A stretch of 64,000 nt of DNA from Xanthostigma xanthostigma. Its lineage: Eukaryota; Arthropoda; Insecta; Raphidioptera; Raphidiidae. Both the position numbers and the translations under genes were made by a program. Positions 32,216 through 43,245 of the stretch are shown here, piece after piece (within the stretch, counting starts at the first letter, position 1; each line of letters begins with the position of its first letter). A model generated the notes under the pieces. That model had not been told where the DNA came from and did not search any database. It saw only the letters and a list, made by a program, of their open reading frames with translations. The stretch spans positions 81,628,948-81,692,947 of the forward strand of contig OY754464.1 of assembly GCA_963575645.1 (NCBI GenBank). Reading direction: 5' to 3'.

Positions 32216-32874
32216 CAGGGCTGGATTTAAAGATGTGGAGGCCCTGGGGCAACGAAGGAGTGGAGGCCTCTAATTATTTTCCAAACGAGTTAAACCATTT
32301 TTTTAACCGACTTCAACAAAAAGGAGGAGGTTCTGTGTTCGTCTGTATATATTTTTTTTTTTATTCGAAAGAGTGCACTTCCGAGGTGGTCCCATCGGAA
32401 CCAAGTCAGGATCTGATGGTGGATCCCGGAGAAATCGAGGGAAACTCTCAAATTTCAAAGGCATTCATAATGTTTTTTATGTATGTTCACCGATTTTTAG
32501 TGTTAGATTAACACTAAAAAGAGAAAAATAAAATATTTTTAACAAAAAAATTGAACCGACTTCAAAAAAGGCACTAAAAAGTAAAAAATAATTGCGTATT
32601 GAAATGTTTTGGAGTCGGTTCAATTTTTTTGTTAAAAATATTTTTTCTTTTAAGTGTTCCAATAATTTATTGCGAAACAAATCAAATTCTTTTCAAAAAC
32701 ATACGTATAGATAATAGTAAAATGTAAAACACAAGAAATAAACCAAATTAAATTATAGAGTTAACAAATGGAACCTTGCGAGCTTTTTTCAACGAAAAAT
32801 CATCTAGAAATTTCTATTGTGGAGGCCCCGGAGCTTCAGCCCCGGTTGCCCCCTCCCCCCTAAATCCAGCCCTG
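32216..32874. mobile_element. hAT-type MITE (GGCCGGATTTA family), copy 2, with nested insert
   Basis: Ends CAGGGCTGGATTTA and TAAATCCAGCCCTG with an exact 8-bp duplication CATATTTC at 32,208-32,215 and 32,875-32,882. It is about 300 bp longer than copy 1 because a second element lies inside (about 32,297-32,660). That insert has ACCGACTTCAACAAAAAGG and an internal inverted repeat built on TTGAACCGACTTC / GAGTCGGTTCAA. Confidence 0.87.
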
Positions 32875-33054
32875 CATATTTCGAGTGTAAACAGAACTAT
32901 GGGACAGTCGTTTTTGACGCTAAATGCTATATTACTAAATAATTAAATAATTGTTGCAATGGACTGAAATCTGTCTGTCTGTCTGTGTACTTTACCCTCA
33001 GTTTAGAGTAGGTATATAATTTATAACCATTCAATCTTCAAATCTTTGTTAACG

Positions 33055-33316
33055 TCTGAATAAAACTGAAGAGTTTGTTTGTTTAGTTGAACGCGCTAAT
33101 CTTAGGAACTACTGGTTCGAATTGAAAAAAAAAATGTTTGTTGGATAGCCCATTTATCGAGGAAGGCTATAGTCTATATATCACGCTGCGACCAATAGGA
33201 GCGGAGCATCAATGAAAAATGTTGCAAAATATAACTCAAAATTTGTCCGTCCGACAAAAACTTTTGAACGGTAACTCCAATCGTCATGAAATTTGGACAC
33301 AACATTCATCTATCAT
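33055..33316 (+). mobile_element. Helitron fragment (5' region only)
   Basis: Matches the 5' and middle parts of the Helitrons at 52,579-52,920 and 60,423-61,030 (GAGTTTGTTTGTTTAGTTGA, GGAACTACTGGTTCG, GACAAAAACTTTTGAACGG). It lacks the CTAG 3' end, being joined at about 33,315 to a foldback. Confidence 0.75.
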
Positions 33317-33318
33317 TT

Positions 33319-33478
33319 TAATTTACATTTCAGGCCGGATTTGGACCTTCAGAATTATTTAAGCTAAAATATACAAAAAATTGTATTTTATACAGTAACA
33401 TTAGTAAGTATTAAATAGGGTATTAAAAATTAAAAATTCTGATGATGGTTCAGATCCGGACTGAAACGTAAATTGGTT
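33319..33478. repeat. Foldback with hammerhead-like core, copy 1
   Basis: Inverted arms AATTTACATTTCAGGCCGG and its mirror enclose an AT-rich loop. On the + strand, 33,439-33,470 reads CTGATGA, a GTTC/GGAC stem, then GAAACGTA. That is the conserved layout of a type I hammerhead. The opposite arm is a degenerate copy. A better pair is at 53,586-53,750. Confidence 0.55.
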
Positions 33479-33978
33479 AATGATTTGATTAGATTGTCTG
33501 AAAAATTAGTCGGACATTTTATTAGCATTAAATTTTGTGTATTTTCTGACAAATTGCAAAATTTAATTAAAAAAAAACTGATGAAACACGTTTTTAGTTT
33601 TTTACTTTCTGTTACCCTGAGAGGGAGGCAAACACCCTGTTTTGACAAAATTATAATTTTGTATTTTTTTTCATCAGCAAACTATCCTTATTTAAGGGAT
33701 CAGGGAGAAAAGGACATACAGACGCTGCCTAAACTCATAGCAGCCCTTTTTTTGTGGGTCGGGGAGTAAAAATAGATTGCGAAATGAAGATATCAAAAAT
33801 TATAAATAATGTACCTGTATTCAAAATGGAAAATATACATAATAATTAAACTAACAATGAACGTACTGTGATATTCAAAAATAACTGGAAATTAGAATTA
33901 TCTCTAGAAACACTTAACATTTTATAATATTAATAATCTTTAAAAGTAAAAACTCGTACTTATGCGTAAAGAACGCAC

Positions 33979-36900
33979 TCATTTTTGGTTCCTATTTTTT
34001 TCTTTCAATTTTTGTCGTAGCTCTTCTATTTTTTTCATTTTTTCTCCTTGTTTTTCGATTCTGTCTTTCTAAAAGAGTCAATTATTAATTTAATTGTGAA
34101 AAATAACTCTAATAATTTAGAGTGATGATGATCCTGTTTAAATGTTGGAAGATTAAAAGGATGAATCCTGGCGGCATAGGATCGATGAACTAAGCAAATA
34201 CTAAAGGTTTATTTATTGCATTTTATTGTCTGACGTTTCCTTTAATTTTCGAATATTAATTTAATAAAGATCGGGCGATTCGGCAACAGACGTCTGTTGC
34301 AATAAAGACCAACAAAATGTGTCCCAAATTGTAAATGAAAATCTAGGTTTCTAACCGGATGTCTTTTGCGTGAAGATAAAGAAGAAATTAGAAAATTAAA
34401 ATTATGGGTTCAAAAGGGAAACACGTGGAGAGTTCCATAATCTATTTCCAAGCCTACAAAATGACGGAAAGATATTTTTGCATCGGTAACAGAAAATTGA
34501 TAACGCGTCAATGAAACGATTTCATAATTCCAAAGAAGTTTCACTTCCACCGTGAACTTATGCGAGACTCGAGTTTTTCTGGTTTTCGCTGGGGAGGATG
34601 TCCGGAACGCACCATGCCGGACTGGTGGACGCATTTTCAATTTTCTTTGATTTTATCCATGTTAATTCGTACACAACGTGATGAAACATATATTGTGCAC
34701 TTCCCCTCATTAAAGCGAAATGAACGATGCATGTTTGATCACGTTGTGTACGAATTAACACACTCAAATCGGTACCACACTCGTTTTTTCCATATACAGT
34801 ATGTAAACACGTAAGGTGCACATAGGGAAATTAACATTGGGAAAAAATGCCTGGATCAGAGTGAGCCTTAAAATCTTGTTTTTCAATTTGACAGATAATA
34901 TTCTTTTGCAAAATGAATGTGTATACTGCCGAAGAAAATATTCACATGATTACAACATAATCGGACTTTTTTTATTAATGGGACATTAAATTCCCAAAAA
35001 TACTTAAATATGGTGCGAGATCAAATATCTCCGCCTATTCGTGTTGAACCTAAAGACATTTGGGTCACTGATTTACCAATGCGCATACATCATACCACTC
35101 AGACAATTTTTGAATGAAATGTTTCCAAACAGATGGAGTTGTTTTTTTGTTTTATTTTTGTACAAAAAAATTAAAATAATGATTTATAAGAGCTTTTTAT
35201 TATTAAAAAAGCCAAGTAAAATAAAAATAAATCAAAATAAAAAAGAAATCCTCAAGATTACCACGATAATTCAATAGAAATAACAATTAATGCAGTCATG
35301 GCTAACTCTGATTCAAGTATTTTTTCCCAATGCTAATTTCCCTATGTGCACCTTACGCGTTTACATACTGTAGACATTATACATGTGTATTAATTATGTG
35401 ATATTTAAATTATTTATTTTCAAAATACTAACTTCGATGGAAATACAGTCGGCTTTAATTTTTGCAATATCTTCAGTTATAGATTTTATAGCGTTTTCTT
35501 TTTGTTTTAGTATAGCACATAATTGTTGAATTTCGTTTTCTGTTTTTTCGACCGCATCTTCATCATTTTCCACTTCATCTAAAAAAAAAATGTACTTTCA
35601 TAAATCAAGTAATGGTGTGATTAGCGCTATAATAGTGATACATTATCGGTTGGAAAGTTTAAATTAATCGATTTTTTAATCAAACTGATTTTAAAGACAA
35701 TAAAGAACAAAATTGAATGAGTATATTTACCCAATGCACTTGCTTCATTAAATTCTTTTCTGTACTTTTCCATTTGTTTACGGGCCTGCGCTATTCGGAA
35801 ATTTGTCATTTCGTTTTTTGCCCATTCTTTTTTTATTTCTCTTTTAACACTGTCGATCTTCATAAGTAATTCCTAAAATTTAACACAGACAGCTTTTATT
35901 TTCTATCACTATAGAATCAAAGCCCATGGCGAATATTAATATTATAAAAAGAAAGTGCAAATTTTGTGTGTATGTGATTGTGGAGTATAACCTTCGGAAC
36001 CACTGCACCTATTTGAAAAATTCTTAAGAATGAACCTTCAGCATGGACATAGGCTAAAATAAAAGCGATTTTCATGGAGACCGATTTTGCAACGTAAGTC
36101 GACGAAAAAACGGTGCTAATCTAAATTTGGGCGAAGTCGGACCGGTCCGCTAGTCAGTAAATAAAAAAGCGAAGTGACTATTCATACGGTTACCGTATGA
36201 ATAATATATAATTATTCGTACGGTTACCGTATAAATAATATATAATTATTCGTACGGGTACTGTATGAATAATATATAATTACAAAGCTATCTTGACATA
36301 ATCAGTTAGGGTCTAGTAAGTAGCGTACCTTGCTCTTACCCAAGAGGCCCGGGTTCGATTCCCGGTACCGGAATGAGTTTTGTTTTTACTTTTTATTTTT
36401 TCACTTTGAGACCAACTTAAAACTCACATTTTCATGAAGATTGAAAACCACAGCTTTTTTTGATAAAGGGGTATGCGAATTGTCTCGCAGTGAAACGGGA
36501 AGGGGCAAATGTGGAGTTTTTAAAAAAACAATTCCGGGGTGAACGATAAACGGGTATGCGAATTGTAATTCCGGGGAGAACGATAAAGGGGTATGCGAAT
36601 TGTCTCGCAGTGAAACGGGAAGGGGCAAATGTTGAGTTTAAAAAAAATTGGTTGTCTGTAAAGTCGGTTTACGGACGATAGTTTTACGTGATAACGTATT
36701 CCGTAATACATAACCTAAATTTATATAATAATTATAATAATTCGAATCTATGATATTGCATCTTTCGCTTCAAATTTAGGTAAATTTTATTAAGTAGAAT
36801 AATAAAACACTATAAAAAGTACACTATTATTATATAAAAAACAACTATGGCATGTATCTCTTTTGCGCATGCGCCGATTTTCCCCAAAAAAATTACAAAA

Positions 36901-38206
36901 ATTTTTAGTAAAAATAGATAGAGTAAAAACCGTTTTAAAAACTATATTATTATTATATAAAACATCATTATAAGAGATATATTCTTTTACGCATGCGCCG
37001 ATGTTCCCCAAAAACAATAGGCCACTTCATATTTGCATATCAAACATCCTCCCAAAATTTGGTTTCAATCCGCTTATCCTTGGTGTCGGAATGATAAGAA
37101 ATGTCAAAAGTGACGTTTGCAACTGTCAAAGTATTATGTTCTAATAATAATTAGTTATTCCAATAGTTAACTTAGAAGGCGTTGCATTTCACAAAATACT
37201 AATGTCAAAAAATTGAATTAAACATTAGAAATGCAGCCGTTTTCATGTTAAGACAAGACATACGTTATCTTCTAATTTCCATGTACGGCAAACAAAGACG
37301 ACCGACCGCGTCGCGCCATGCATTAGACAACATTGCATTTATACAGCTATTTTTCTATATAAATTTGTATAAAAAAACTGTTTAGGCAAATTCTGTTATA
37401 CGAAATCTATGTAAAATGTTCTCCTCTTTCGTTTAAGACTGGTTTCAAACCGATCTGATTTAAATTGAGCGAGAAATTAGCAAAAAGCACGCACAGGGTC
37501 AGGCGGAACGTTACGCGTTAGGAACGTTACGTTAGGAACGTTACACTTTTTCGTACATGCAGCCGGTGTTTTATCAATTTATAAGATTGGTGATTCATCA
37601 ATAATATTTATAAGACGTTATCACGTCAATAATTGTATTTCTACGTCACAGTGTAATAAAACATTATAAGTGTGGTTACTGTTTAGTGCAATACAATTAT
37701 GGTGCCTAAATGTTGATTATTTTGACGTTTGTATGTGAATTTAGTTAATTTCAGGCGTTTGTACAATTTTTTTTCTTGAAATAAAATTTTTACAGTACCC
37801 GTACGAATAATTTTATATTATTCATACGGTAACCGTACGAATAATTATATATTATTCATACGGTAACCGTACGAATAGATGCCGCCATAAAAAAGCCGGA
37901 GGGAGAACTGATCAGAGAACATACACTTTGAACTGATCTTTTATTAAAAAAATTCTAAAGGTTTTTGATACAAAACTTTTAACTTAGTTCATGTTTTAAA
38001 ACATTGAAATCTTGTAAATATTATTTAAATAAATCTATCTATCGAAATCCCAGATTACAAGTACGCAGACTGCAGAATCAATTTCAGTAGGATTGTAAGA
38101 AAAAAATAATATTACATACCACATTGATATTGGTTAAATATTCCATGTCTTCTTCTTGTTGCTTTTGCACAAGTCGTAAGCGCTCTATTTCACTTCTTAT
38201 GTCCAT
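33979..38206 (-). CDS. Coiled-coil protein of 154 aa, unknown
   Basis: Four exons on the minus strand, 38,206-38,120, 35,872-35,731, 35,578-35,433 and 34,068-33,979, join in frame (donors GTATGT, GTAAAT, GTTAGT; TAG acceptors) and give 154 aa. The protein starts MDIRSEIERLRLVQKQQEED and ends KLKEKNRNQK. It is almost wholly charged heptad sequence (IERLRLVQKQQEED, IAQARKQMEKYRKEF, EKTENEIQQLCAILKQKENA, MKKIEELRQKLKEKN), so a continuous coiled coil is expected. No other domain, signal peptide or membrane segment is visible. It could be a small kinetochore, ciliary or vesicle-tether subunit, but I cannot name it. Intron 1 (2.2 kb) holds a Helitron end, a tRNA-like sequence and repeat E; intron 3 holds a mariner derivative. 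It is divergent from the THAP gene at 38,795. Confidence 0.75.
34661..34761. repeat. Short inverted repeat (hairpin)
   Basis: GTTAATTCGTACACAACGTG and its inverse lie 50 bp apart. The neighbouring mariner derivative starts 36 bp later. Unclassified. Confidence 0.55.
34797..35370 (+). mobile_element. Internally deleted mariner-like element, copy 2 (574 bp)
   Basis: Same ends, TA flanks and transposase remnant (NEMFPNRW) as copy 1 at 9,269-9,841. It differs by scattered substitutions and one-base shifts in the remnant frame. It lies in intron 3 of the coiled-coil gene. Confidence 0.85.
35960..36153 (+). mobile_element. Helitron 3' end fragment
   Basis: Ends GGGCGAAGTCGGACCGGTCC then GCTAG followed by T, the hairpin-plus-CTAG terminus typical of Helitrons. 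It belongs to another subfamily than those near 52-63 kb. The 5' end is not fixed. Confidence 0.6.
36178..36290. repeat. Array of TACGGTTACCGTA palindromes, left
   Basis: Three tandem units of about 40 bp, each an imperfect palindrome ATTCGTACGGTTACCGTATGAAT joined by ATAATATATAATT. A matching, inverted array is at 37,795-37,880, so the pair brackets about 1.7 kb and may form sub-terminal repeats of one element. Confidence 0.65.
36305..36373 (+). other. tRNA-like sequence (SINE head or tRNA pseudogene)
   Basis: GGGTTCGATTCCC (T arm, box B) closes a sequence with CTTG/CAAG anticodon-like stem and a degenerate A box. No full cloverleaf is formed, so it is not called as a functional tRNA. Confidence 0.4.
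36405..36640. repeat. Direct repeats of GGGGTATGCGAATTG units
   Basis: Units containing AACGATAAAGGGGTATGCGA and GTCTCGCAGTGAAACGGGAA occur three times here and again at 46,125-46,230 and 46,900-47,060. They precede family E copies in each case. Confidence 0.65.
36640..37635. repeat. Dispersed repeat family E, copy 2
   Basis: TTGGTTGTCTGTAAAGTCGG at the left, CTTATAAGACGTTATCACG-type sequence at the right. Bases 37,044-37,635 align almost base for base with 46,315-46,890. Both contain GTCAGGCGGAACGTTA, with extra GGAACGTTACGTTA copies in this one. Unclassified non-autonomous element. Confidence 0.7.
37795..37880. repeat. Array of TACGGTAACCGTA palindromes, right
   Basis: Two and a half units, inverted relative to the array at 36,178-36,290. 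Confidence 0.65.
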
Positions 38207-38794
38207 CGTGTCTCTCAAAAATCGAAATTTTAATATTAAAAATTAAGAATGAAATCGTTATTTTCGAATTGTTCACCTTTGAGGATGGATTCGCAAAGCC
38301 AACTCTTCCTGTCAATTTTTGCTCTATGGTATGGAGAGACTCTATGGTCTATGGTGAAGTTGCTAACAGGACTTAAGCAGTGAAATGTCATTACTCATTA
38401 TTTTCCTGCTTTTTAGAACTTTAATCATTGGTTAAAAATACGGTAAATATTAAATTTAAAAATTGTTGGAGTTAAATATTGTTTGTTTGTTTTTTTTTTT
38501 TTTTAATAATTTATCATTATTTTTTAGGTATTGAAGTGGTTCTGCGTTTGTACACTTATTTCAACGTCTACTTCCAATCATTATTATATTATTTTGCATT
38601 GGATAAACAACAATAACTAGCTTTAAAAGCAACAGTTTACTGCATTTTATAACGAATTGTCTAAATTTGTGAGCTTCGGTTGCATTTTAACACAGCAATG
38701 ATGTAAACCGTATTTGAAAGTGTGGTTATGTACCATTAATTTATTGTCGTCCTTTTCGATTATATGTAACGGATATAGAGTATATTATACAAAA

Positions 38795-39505
38795 ATGAAT
38801 GAACAGGCTTATAACGTACTGATTCGTAAAAAGGAGTGTCTCAGTACTAGAGTATGTGCTTATGATTTGTGTTTAACTCACGTGACTGACAACTTGCGCG
38901 TTTTTCGATTCCCAAGAAATGAAACACGCTGTAGGAAATGGATCCAGAATTGTGGAAATCCGCATCTCTTGACAGTGAAAAAACATTTAATTCGTACTTA
39001 TTTTTTGTGTGCAAAACATTTTTCAAGGGACGCTTATAAAAACGAAACAAGAACTTCGCTGAATTCAAATGCGTTTCCGTTGCCGTTCGATGGAAATTTC
39101 AGTTCTGATTTGAGCAACGTTTCTTTACTTTGTAGATATTGTTCTTTTCGATCCGACGATCCGTTAAACGATCCGTTAGGTTCTCTGCCCGATGGTCCCG
39201 TAAATTGCCAGTTAAGTTTGCTCCCGTTACGTTCGGACGATACTGCAGATTGTCAGTCAAAGTTAGCTCCCGAACCCTTTAGTGAAGCTGGTTCGGGCTC
39301 TACTGAGAATGATATAAAGACTCCAGAAAATTTCAAAAAAGTAGGGTCGACTTACTCTAACAGCAAGCTTTTTAAAGATATTTTTAGAGACCGTGAACGT
39401 TTCAAATTTACTAACATTCCTAGGAAAACGTATTCACGACATTATCCTATATATATTAAAATAAAATCTGTAAGCGACATAAACAGAAGTGGAACAACTC
39501 AGTGA
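38795..39505 (+). CDS. THAP-domain protein, 236 aa
   Basis: THAP proteins are zinc-dependent, sequence-specific DNA-binding factors related to P-element transposase. The start is the ATG at 38,795 (MNEQAYNVLIRKKECL); upstream codons in frame lack an ATG. The THAP domain spans about 20-105: C-x4-C (CAYDLC), FRFPRNETRCRKWIQNCG with the invariant Trp, C-x2-H (CAKHF), and a closing FPLPF instead of the usual AVPTIF-like box. The remaining 130 residues are Ser/Asp/Leu-rich with no domain I know, ending in a basic stretch. A single exon with a TGA at 39,503. A damaged second THAP domain follows 130 bp downstream. It may be a domesticated or recently duplicated THAP gene. Confidence 0.75.
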   Translation: MNEQAYNVLIRKKECLSTRVCAYDLCLTHVTDNLRVFRFPRNETRCRKWIQNCGNPHLLTVKKHLIRTYFLCAKHFSRDAYKNETRTSLNSNAFPLPFDGNFSSDLSNVSLLCRYCSFRSDDPLNDPLGSLPDGPVNCQLSLLPLRSDDTADCQSKLAPEPFSEAGSGSTENDIKTPENFKKVGSTYSNSKLFKDIFRDRERFKFTNIPRKTYSRHYPIYIKIKSVSDINRSGTTQ

Positions 39506-39636
39506 GAAACACATATTTTTATTTTATATTTGACAGACGACTTTTGCGCCCTCGTGATTTTTTTTTAAATCTGGTTCAGTCAAAATCTTAGTGTCATACC
39601 TACCGGCATTTTAATAAGAATTAATTGCCGAATAAA

Positions 39637-39807
39637 ATGGGGAAAAAGCTTATCAAATCGGAAGTGCTGTGTTGTTGATTGTAAAGATACACCAACTAAA
39701 CATCCAGAATTACAATTCCACCGTTTTCCTGGATTGTCTTATGAATTAGAGAGGAAAAAAATGGACTGCAGCAGTACGTCGTCAAGGGTTATTAAATTTT
39801 ATTTTAC
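39637..39807 (+). pseudogene. Second THAP domain, frame-broken
   Basis: ATGGGGAAAAAGC begins a sequence whose frames read RKCCVVDCKDTPTKHPELQF, HRFPGLSYELERKK and then WTAAVRRQGLLNF, the order expected of a THAP N-terminus (C-x4-C... HRFP... W...). Two single-base shifts, each in an A-run (39,640s and 39,756-39,762), separate the parts. It could be a pseudogene or an assembly error in homopolymers. It ends before the C-x2-H half. Confidence 0.6.
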
Positions 39808-40230
39808 GTCTGTAATCATTATTAAATACATGAAAAATATCATAATTGTTATTTTGTTAACAAAAATAAGATTTAAAAAATTCAGAAATTAAAAATGGAT
39901 ATCATTTATGTAGTTTTTTTACTGACATTTTGCGTAAATATTTTTTTATAATTAAGAATAACGCTGGCTTCCATGTTTTTGTAAGTTTTGGATGAACCAC
40001 TTTTGAAAAAATCAAACACGAGATGGTGCGCAGGTCGCGTGTCAAAGATACTTTCCTACCCTATAAAAATAGAGCTCCAAAAACCTTTATTCCGTACTTT
40101 TGCATCGTATCGCAATGTAAATAAATCTGTAAATAGTAATGTTTCAATTTCTGTATAATTATTAGTTAAAATTAGATGTTAAGTAATGTAGAGTTTATTT
40201 GAGGTTATTTCAGTAAAATAATTACGTTTA
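39808..40230. other. Intergenic AT-rich sequence
   Basis: No gene recognised. A TATAAAAATAGAGCTCC stretch near 40,060 looks promoter-like, but no downstream ORF supports it. Confidence 0.35.
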
Positions 40231-40237
40231 TAACAAG

Positions 40238-40948
40238 AGCTGGACAGTGTTGAGAACATAGTGCTTATAGTAATGCTTTAAGCACTTCAACTGGCCACGG
40301 ATCTAAAAGGTTCAGAAGTTAGTCACAAACAGCGTCGCAAAGGCATATTTTAGAGTCGTTGAGACTCCCACCACCTCTCAGCTACCTGCACGAAACGTGC
40401 GCTCGTCGGTGATTGGCCCTGATCGCTCGTTGCCTTTGTCACTTGTCGCTTTCCTGCTTTAAAGTACAGTCGAGTACGCTAATTGTCAAGTTGTTATTGT
40501 TATTTAGTTTTGTTGAGTTGCGAGTTTGTAGTTTTTCAACAGACTGTACAAGCGCAAGCCCGCATTCGCATCTAACTTCCGATCCTTTTAGATTCGCGGC
40601 GCGTATTATACTTGATGCTACTTAAGCATTATAAATTGCTCAATAAGCATTCAACAAGCTTATTAAGCATTTTAAATATTTAATAAGCGCTTTCAATACT
40701 TAATAAGCGTTAATCAAACATATTTCGTTTGGAGATAAATTTCTTGTTTAACTTTCCCATCAATCAGAAAATTAGTTCATGTCCAAAATTTATATAATCA
40801 CTTAATTCTGGAAGTTAAAGTTTATGAAGTTAATTTAAAATGCTTGTTACTTATCTTTTTACGCACTTTAATCTTAGTGCTTGTTGCTTGAATATTTCGA
40901 GCATTTATGCTTCAAGTACTTAGGTTTGGTGCTCTGCCCAGCTCTGAT
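40238..40948. mobile_element. hAT-like element with nested MITE-A
   Basis: Ends AGAGCTGGACAGTG and, inverted, AGAGCTGGGCAGAGC. The interior is full of AAGCACTT/AATAAGC repeats. Flanking 8-mers match only weakly, so the hAT label rests on the ends. MITE-A copy 2 splits it at 40,293. Confidence 0.55.
40293..40610. mobile_element. MITE-A, copy 2
   Basis: About 95% like the copies at 157-468 and 41,173-41,492 by eye. The first few bases of the left end are missing. It is inserted in the AAGCACTT-rich element. Confidence 0.78.
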
Positions 40949-41172
40949 AGCGACATTATATTAATTATAATGACAGATCTATACTATTTTTGAAAATAAA
41001 CGTTTATATGAAAAAATAATTTGTTTTAATTCTGAAAATGGTTCGTTTAACTCTTTTGAAGTGAAACTTGCTCAGCGACATATAAAAAGATAAGATAAAA
41101 ATACTTTGTCTGATTACATATAAAAAGCTTTGACAAAACTTAAAAAATAATAGTTTTTAATAGCGTACCCGG

Positions 41173-41492
41173 TATAATACGCGCCACGGATCTAAAAAGT
41201 TCGGAAGTTAGTCACAAACAGCGTCGCAAAGGCACATTTTAGAGCCGTTGAGACTCCCACCAGCTACCTGCACGGAACGTGCGCTCGTCGGTGATTGGCC
41301 GTGATCGCTCGTTGCGTTCGTCACTTGTCGCTTTCCTGCTTTAAAGTACAGTCGAGTACGCTATTGTCAAGTTGATATTGCTGTTTTAGTTTTGTTGAGT
41401 TGCGAGTTTGTAGTTTTTCAACAGACTGTACAAGCGCAAGCCCGCATTCGCATCTAACTTCCGAGCCTTTTAGATTCGTGGCGCGTATTATA
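41173..41492. mobile_element. MITE-A, copy 3
   Basis: The most complete copy: both ends read TATAATACGCGCCACG(G/A)ATCTAAAA. 320 bp, non-coding. Confidence 0.8.
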
Positions 41493-41499
41493 ATAATCA

Positions 41500-42060
41500 C
41501 TACAAGCAGCTGAGTTATTATGCACTTTTGTGTGAATAGAGAAAAGCAATTTGACTATTTTGTATTTTTTCAGAAAAGGGGAGATGATTCAATAGCGGGG
41601 AAATATAAGAGAAACGGAAGGAAAGATTACTATTTTCTTTCATGGGTTGGAAGGGGAAAACAAAATGAAATCGAAAGATTTTAACTTTTGGTTCGATTTT
41701 GTATTTTAAAAATAGGTTGCCAACCAAACTCAAAATCCAAAAAAAGTGAGAATCTTCCATGACGTATCGTTGGATAGGTCTTTAAAAATCCAATAAAAGT
41801 TCTTAAGTGATTTTTAGATGAATATTTCCCGGGATATAAACTCCTAAAATCGTTAATAATATTTTCAAGGGCGGTTGGCAAAGGGAAGCGTGGGGATATT
41901 TTCGTCAACCTCGGCTCCGTTCGGCGGAAAAAATATTGCAAATCCAAATGTAAACTAGAGAAAATTTTGGTTGGGGTATAGAGTGCTTTTAATTGTGGGG
42001 GGGGGGGGCAATTTCGGAGGGCCCATAGGCGCAAAATATGTAGATCCGGTCCTGGTTATT
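41500..42060. repeat. Repeat-like region ending CCGGTCCTG
   Basis: The right end GTAGATCCGGTCCTG and the GGGCCCATAGGCGC block resemble the GGCCGGATTTA hAT family, but no matching left end is found. Overlapping minus-strand ORFs (to 117 codons) are low-complexity and not recognised. Confidence 0.35.
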
Positions 42061-42289
42061 GGCGCCAATGTCGCCGTGGTCAGCGTAGCTAATAAAACTA
42101 AAATATTAATTTAGTGGAAATTTGTGTCTACCTTGATTGATTTTCGTTTCGTTTATGAAATTATGTGTTTGTAATAATATTCGAATAGGTCACGTTACCA
42201 TCACGCAATTTTCCGACCTTTTTAAGGGAATCTTCGTCACACTAAAAGAATTTTCATTTTATGGTTTTATTATAGCTTAATTTTTAACT

Positions 42290-42610
42290 GTTTACGATCC
42301 GTATACAAACTTGTATGTATGTAAATAGTTTGTCTATCACGGGAAACGAGTCTCGAAAATTTTTCCCGCTTTGCCGTTGGAAAACTTGTCTCCATACATC
42401 AACATATGTCGCGGCCATTTTACCAACTGGACCCTACCCGAACTGTACTGTATACCGTGGCTATATTTGATAGCCTAGCGGTCGTACCGTGCTCTATGCA
42501 AGAGTTCTCATAATTGTATGTTAATAAATGTTCGAGTATAATGCTGTATAAACGCACCGTTAGCGGATTAGCAAAAATACAACTATTAGACGCTACGCGC
42601 ATGCGAGCAT
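42290..42610 (+). repeat. Dispersed repeat R2, copy 1
   Basis: Shares GTTGGAAAACTTGTCTCCAT, GTCGCGG and GATAGCCTAG...GTCGTACCGTG with 44,440-44,690. Non-coding. Confidence 0.65.
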
Positions 42611-42959
42611 GGTTTCTATCATACTCTGTCCTTACTCAGTGAGCCGAAAAAGAACTACGCAACGATATATGGCGAAGACATGTTCACTAGTGTAAGTAAG
42701 CTGTCGCTAGCTTTGTTCGGTTGGTAGGATTTATTCTGCGAGCATAAAATATAAAATCGAGGTGAAATTTATAACAGACTAAGACTAAACTGATTATTAT
42801 ATACCTACTAGTGTGACCTGTGCGAATTATTCGCACTAAATAAGTATAATAATTATCACTTAAATTATTTTTTAAATATGATTGCAGGTATTCAATTCGT
42901 TTCTAATTTTGCACACTGCTTATAACGTTCTTCTTTTTGTTGTATTACAATATGAAGCT

Positions 42960-43245
42960 CAGATGACAGATCGAAAAAATATTTTACTAAAATTGTCATA
43001 TAGAGGCGCAAGTAGCAAAAGCGTTGAGCTAAGCCGTCAGATGGCATCATGCAGCATTGCTGTGTCGTTGTTCAGCGTTGCTCGCTGTTTCAAAATTAAA
43101 GCCGTCAGATGGCAGTATGCAGTATTGTGTCTGTTGTATTACAATATGAAGGTCAGATGACAGATCGAAGTGTTGACGTTGTTTTAAAATTAAAGCCGTC
43201 AGATGGCAGACGTTGTTCAGCGTTGCTGTATTTCAATTAATTTAC
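42960..43245. repeat. Imperfect direct repeats (GCCGTCAGATGGCA)
   Basis: AATTAAAGCCGTCAGATGGCA or its variants occur three times, with AGCGTTGCT and TACAATATGAAG also repeated. Short ORFs here result from the repeats. Confidence 0.55.

Noticed and set aside
36305-36373. Functional tRNA gene
   Set aside because: Only the T arm is well formed; D arm and acceptor stem fail.
40238-40948. Firm hAT assignment from an 8-bp duplication
   Set aside because: The flanking 8-mers agree at only about five of eight bases, so the duplication is not demonstrated.
41681-42034. 117-codon minus-strand ORF
   Set aside because: Low-complexity and overlaps repeat-like sequence ending CCGGTCCTG; no domain seen.
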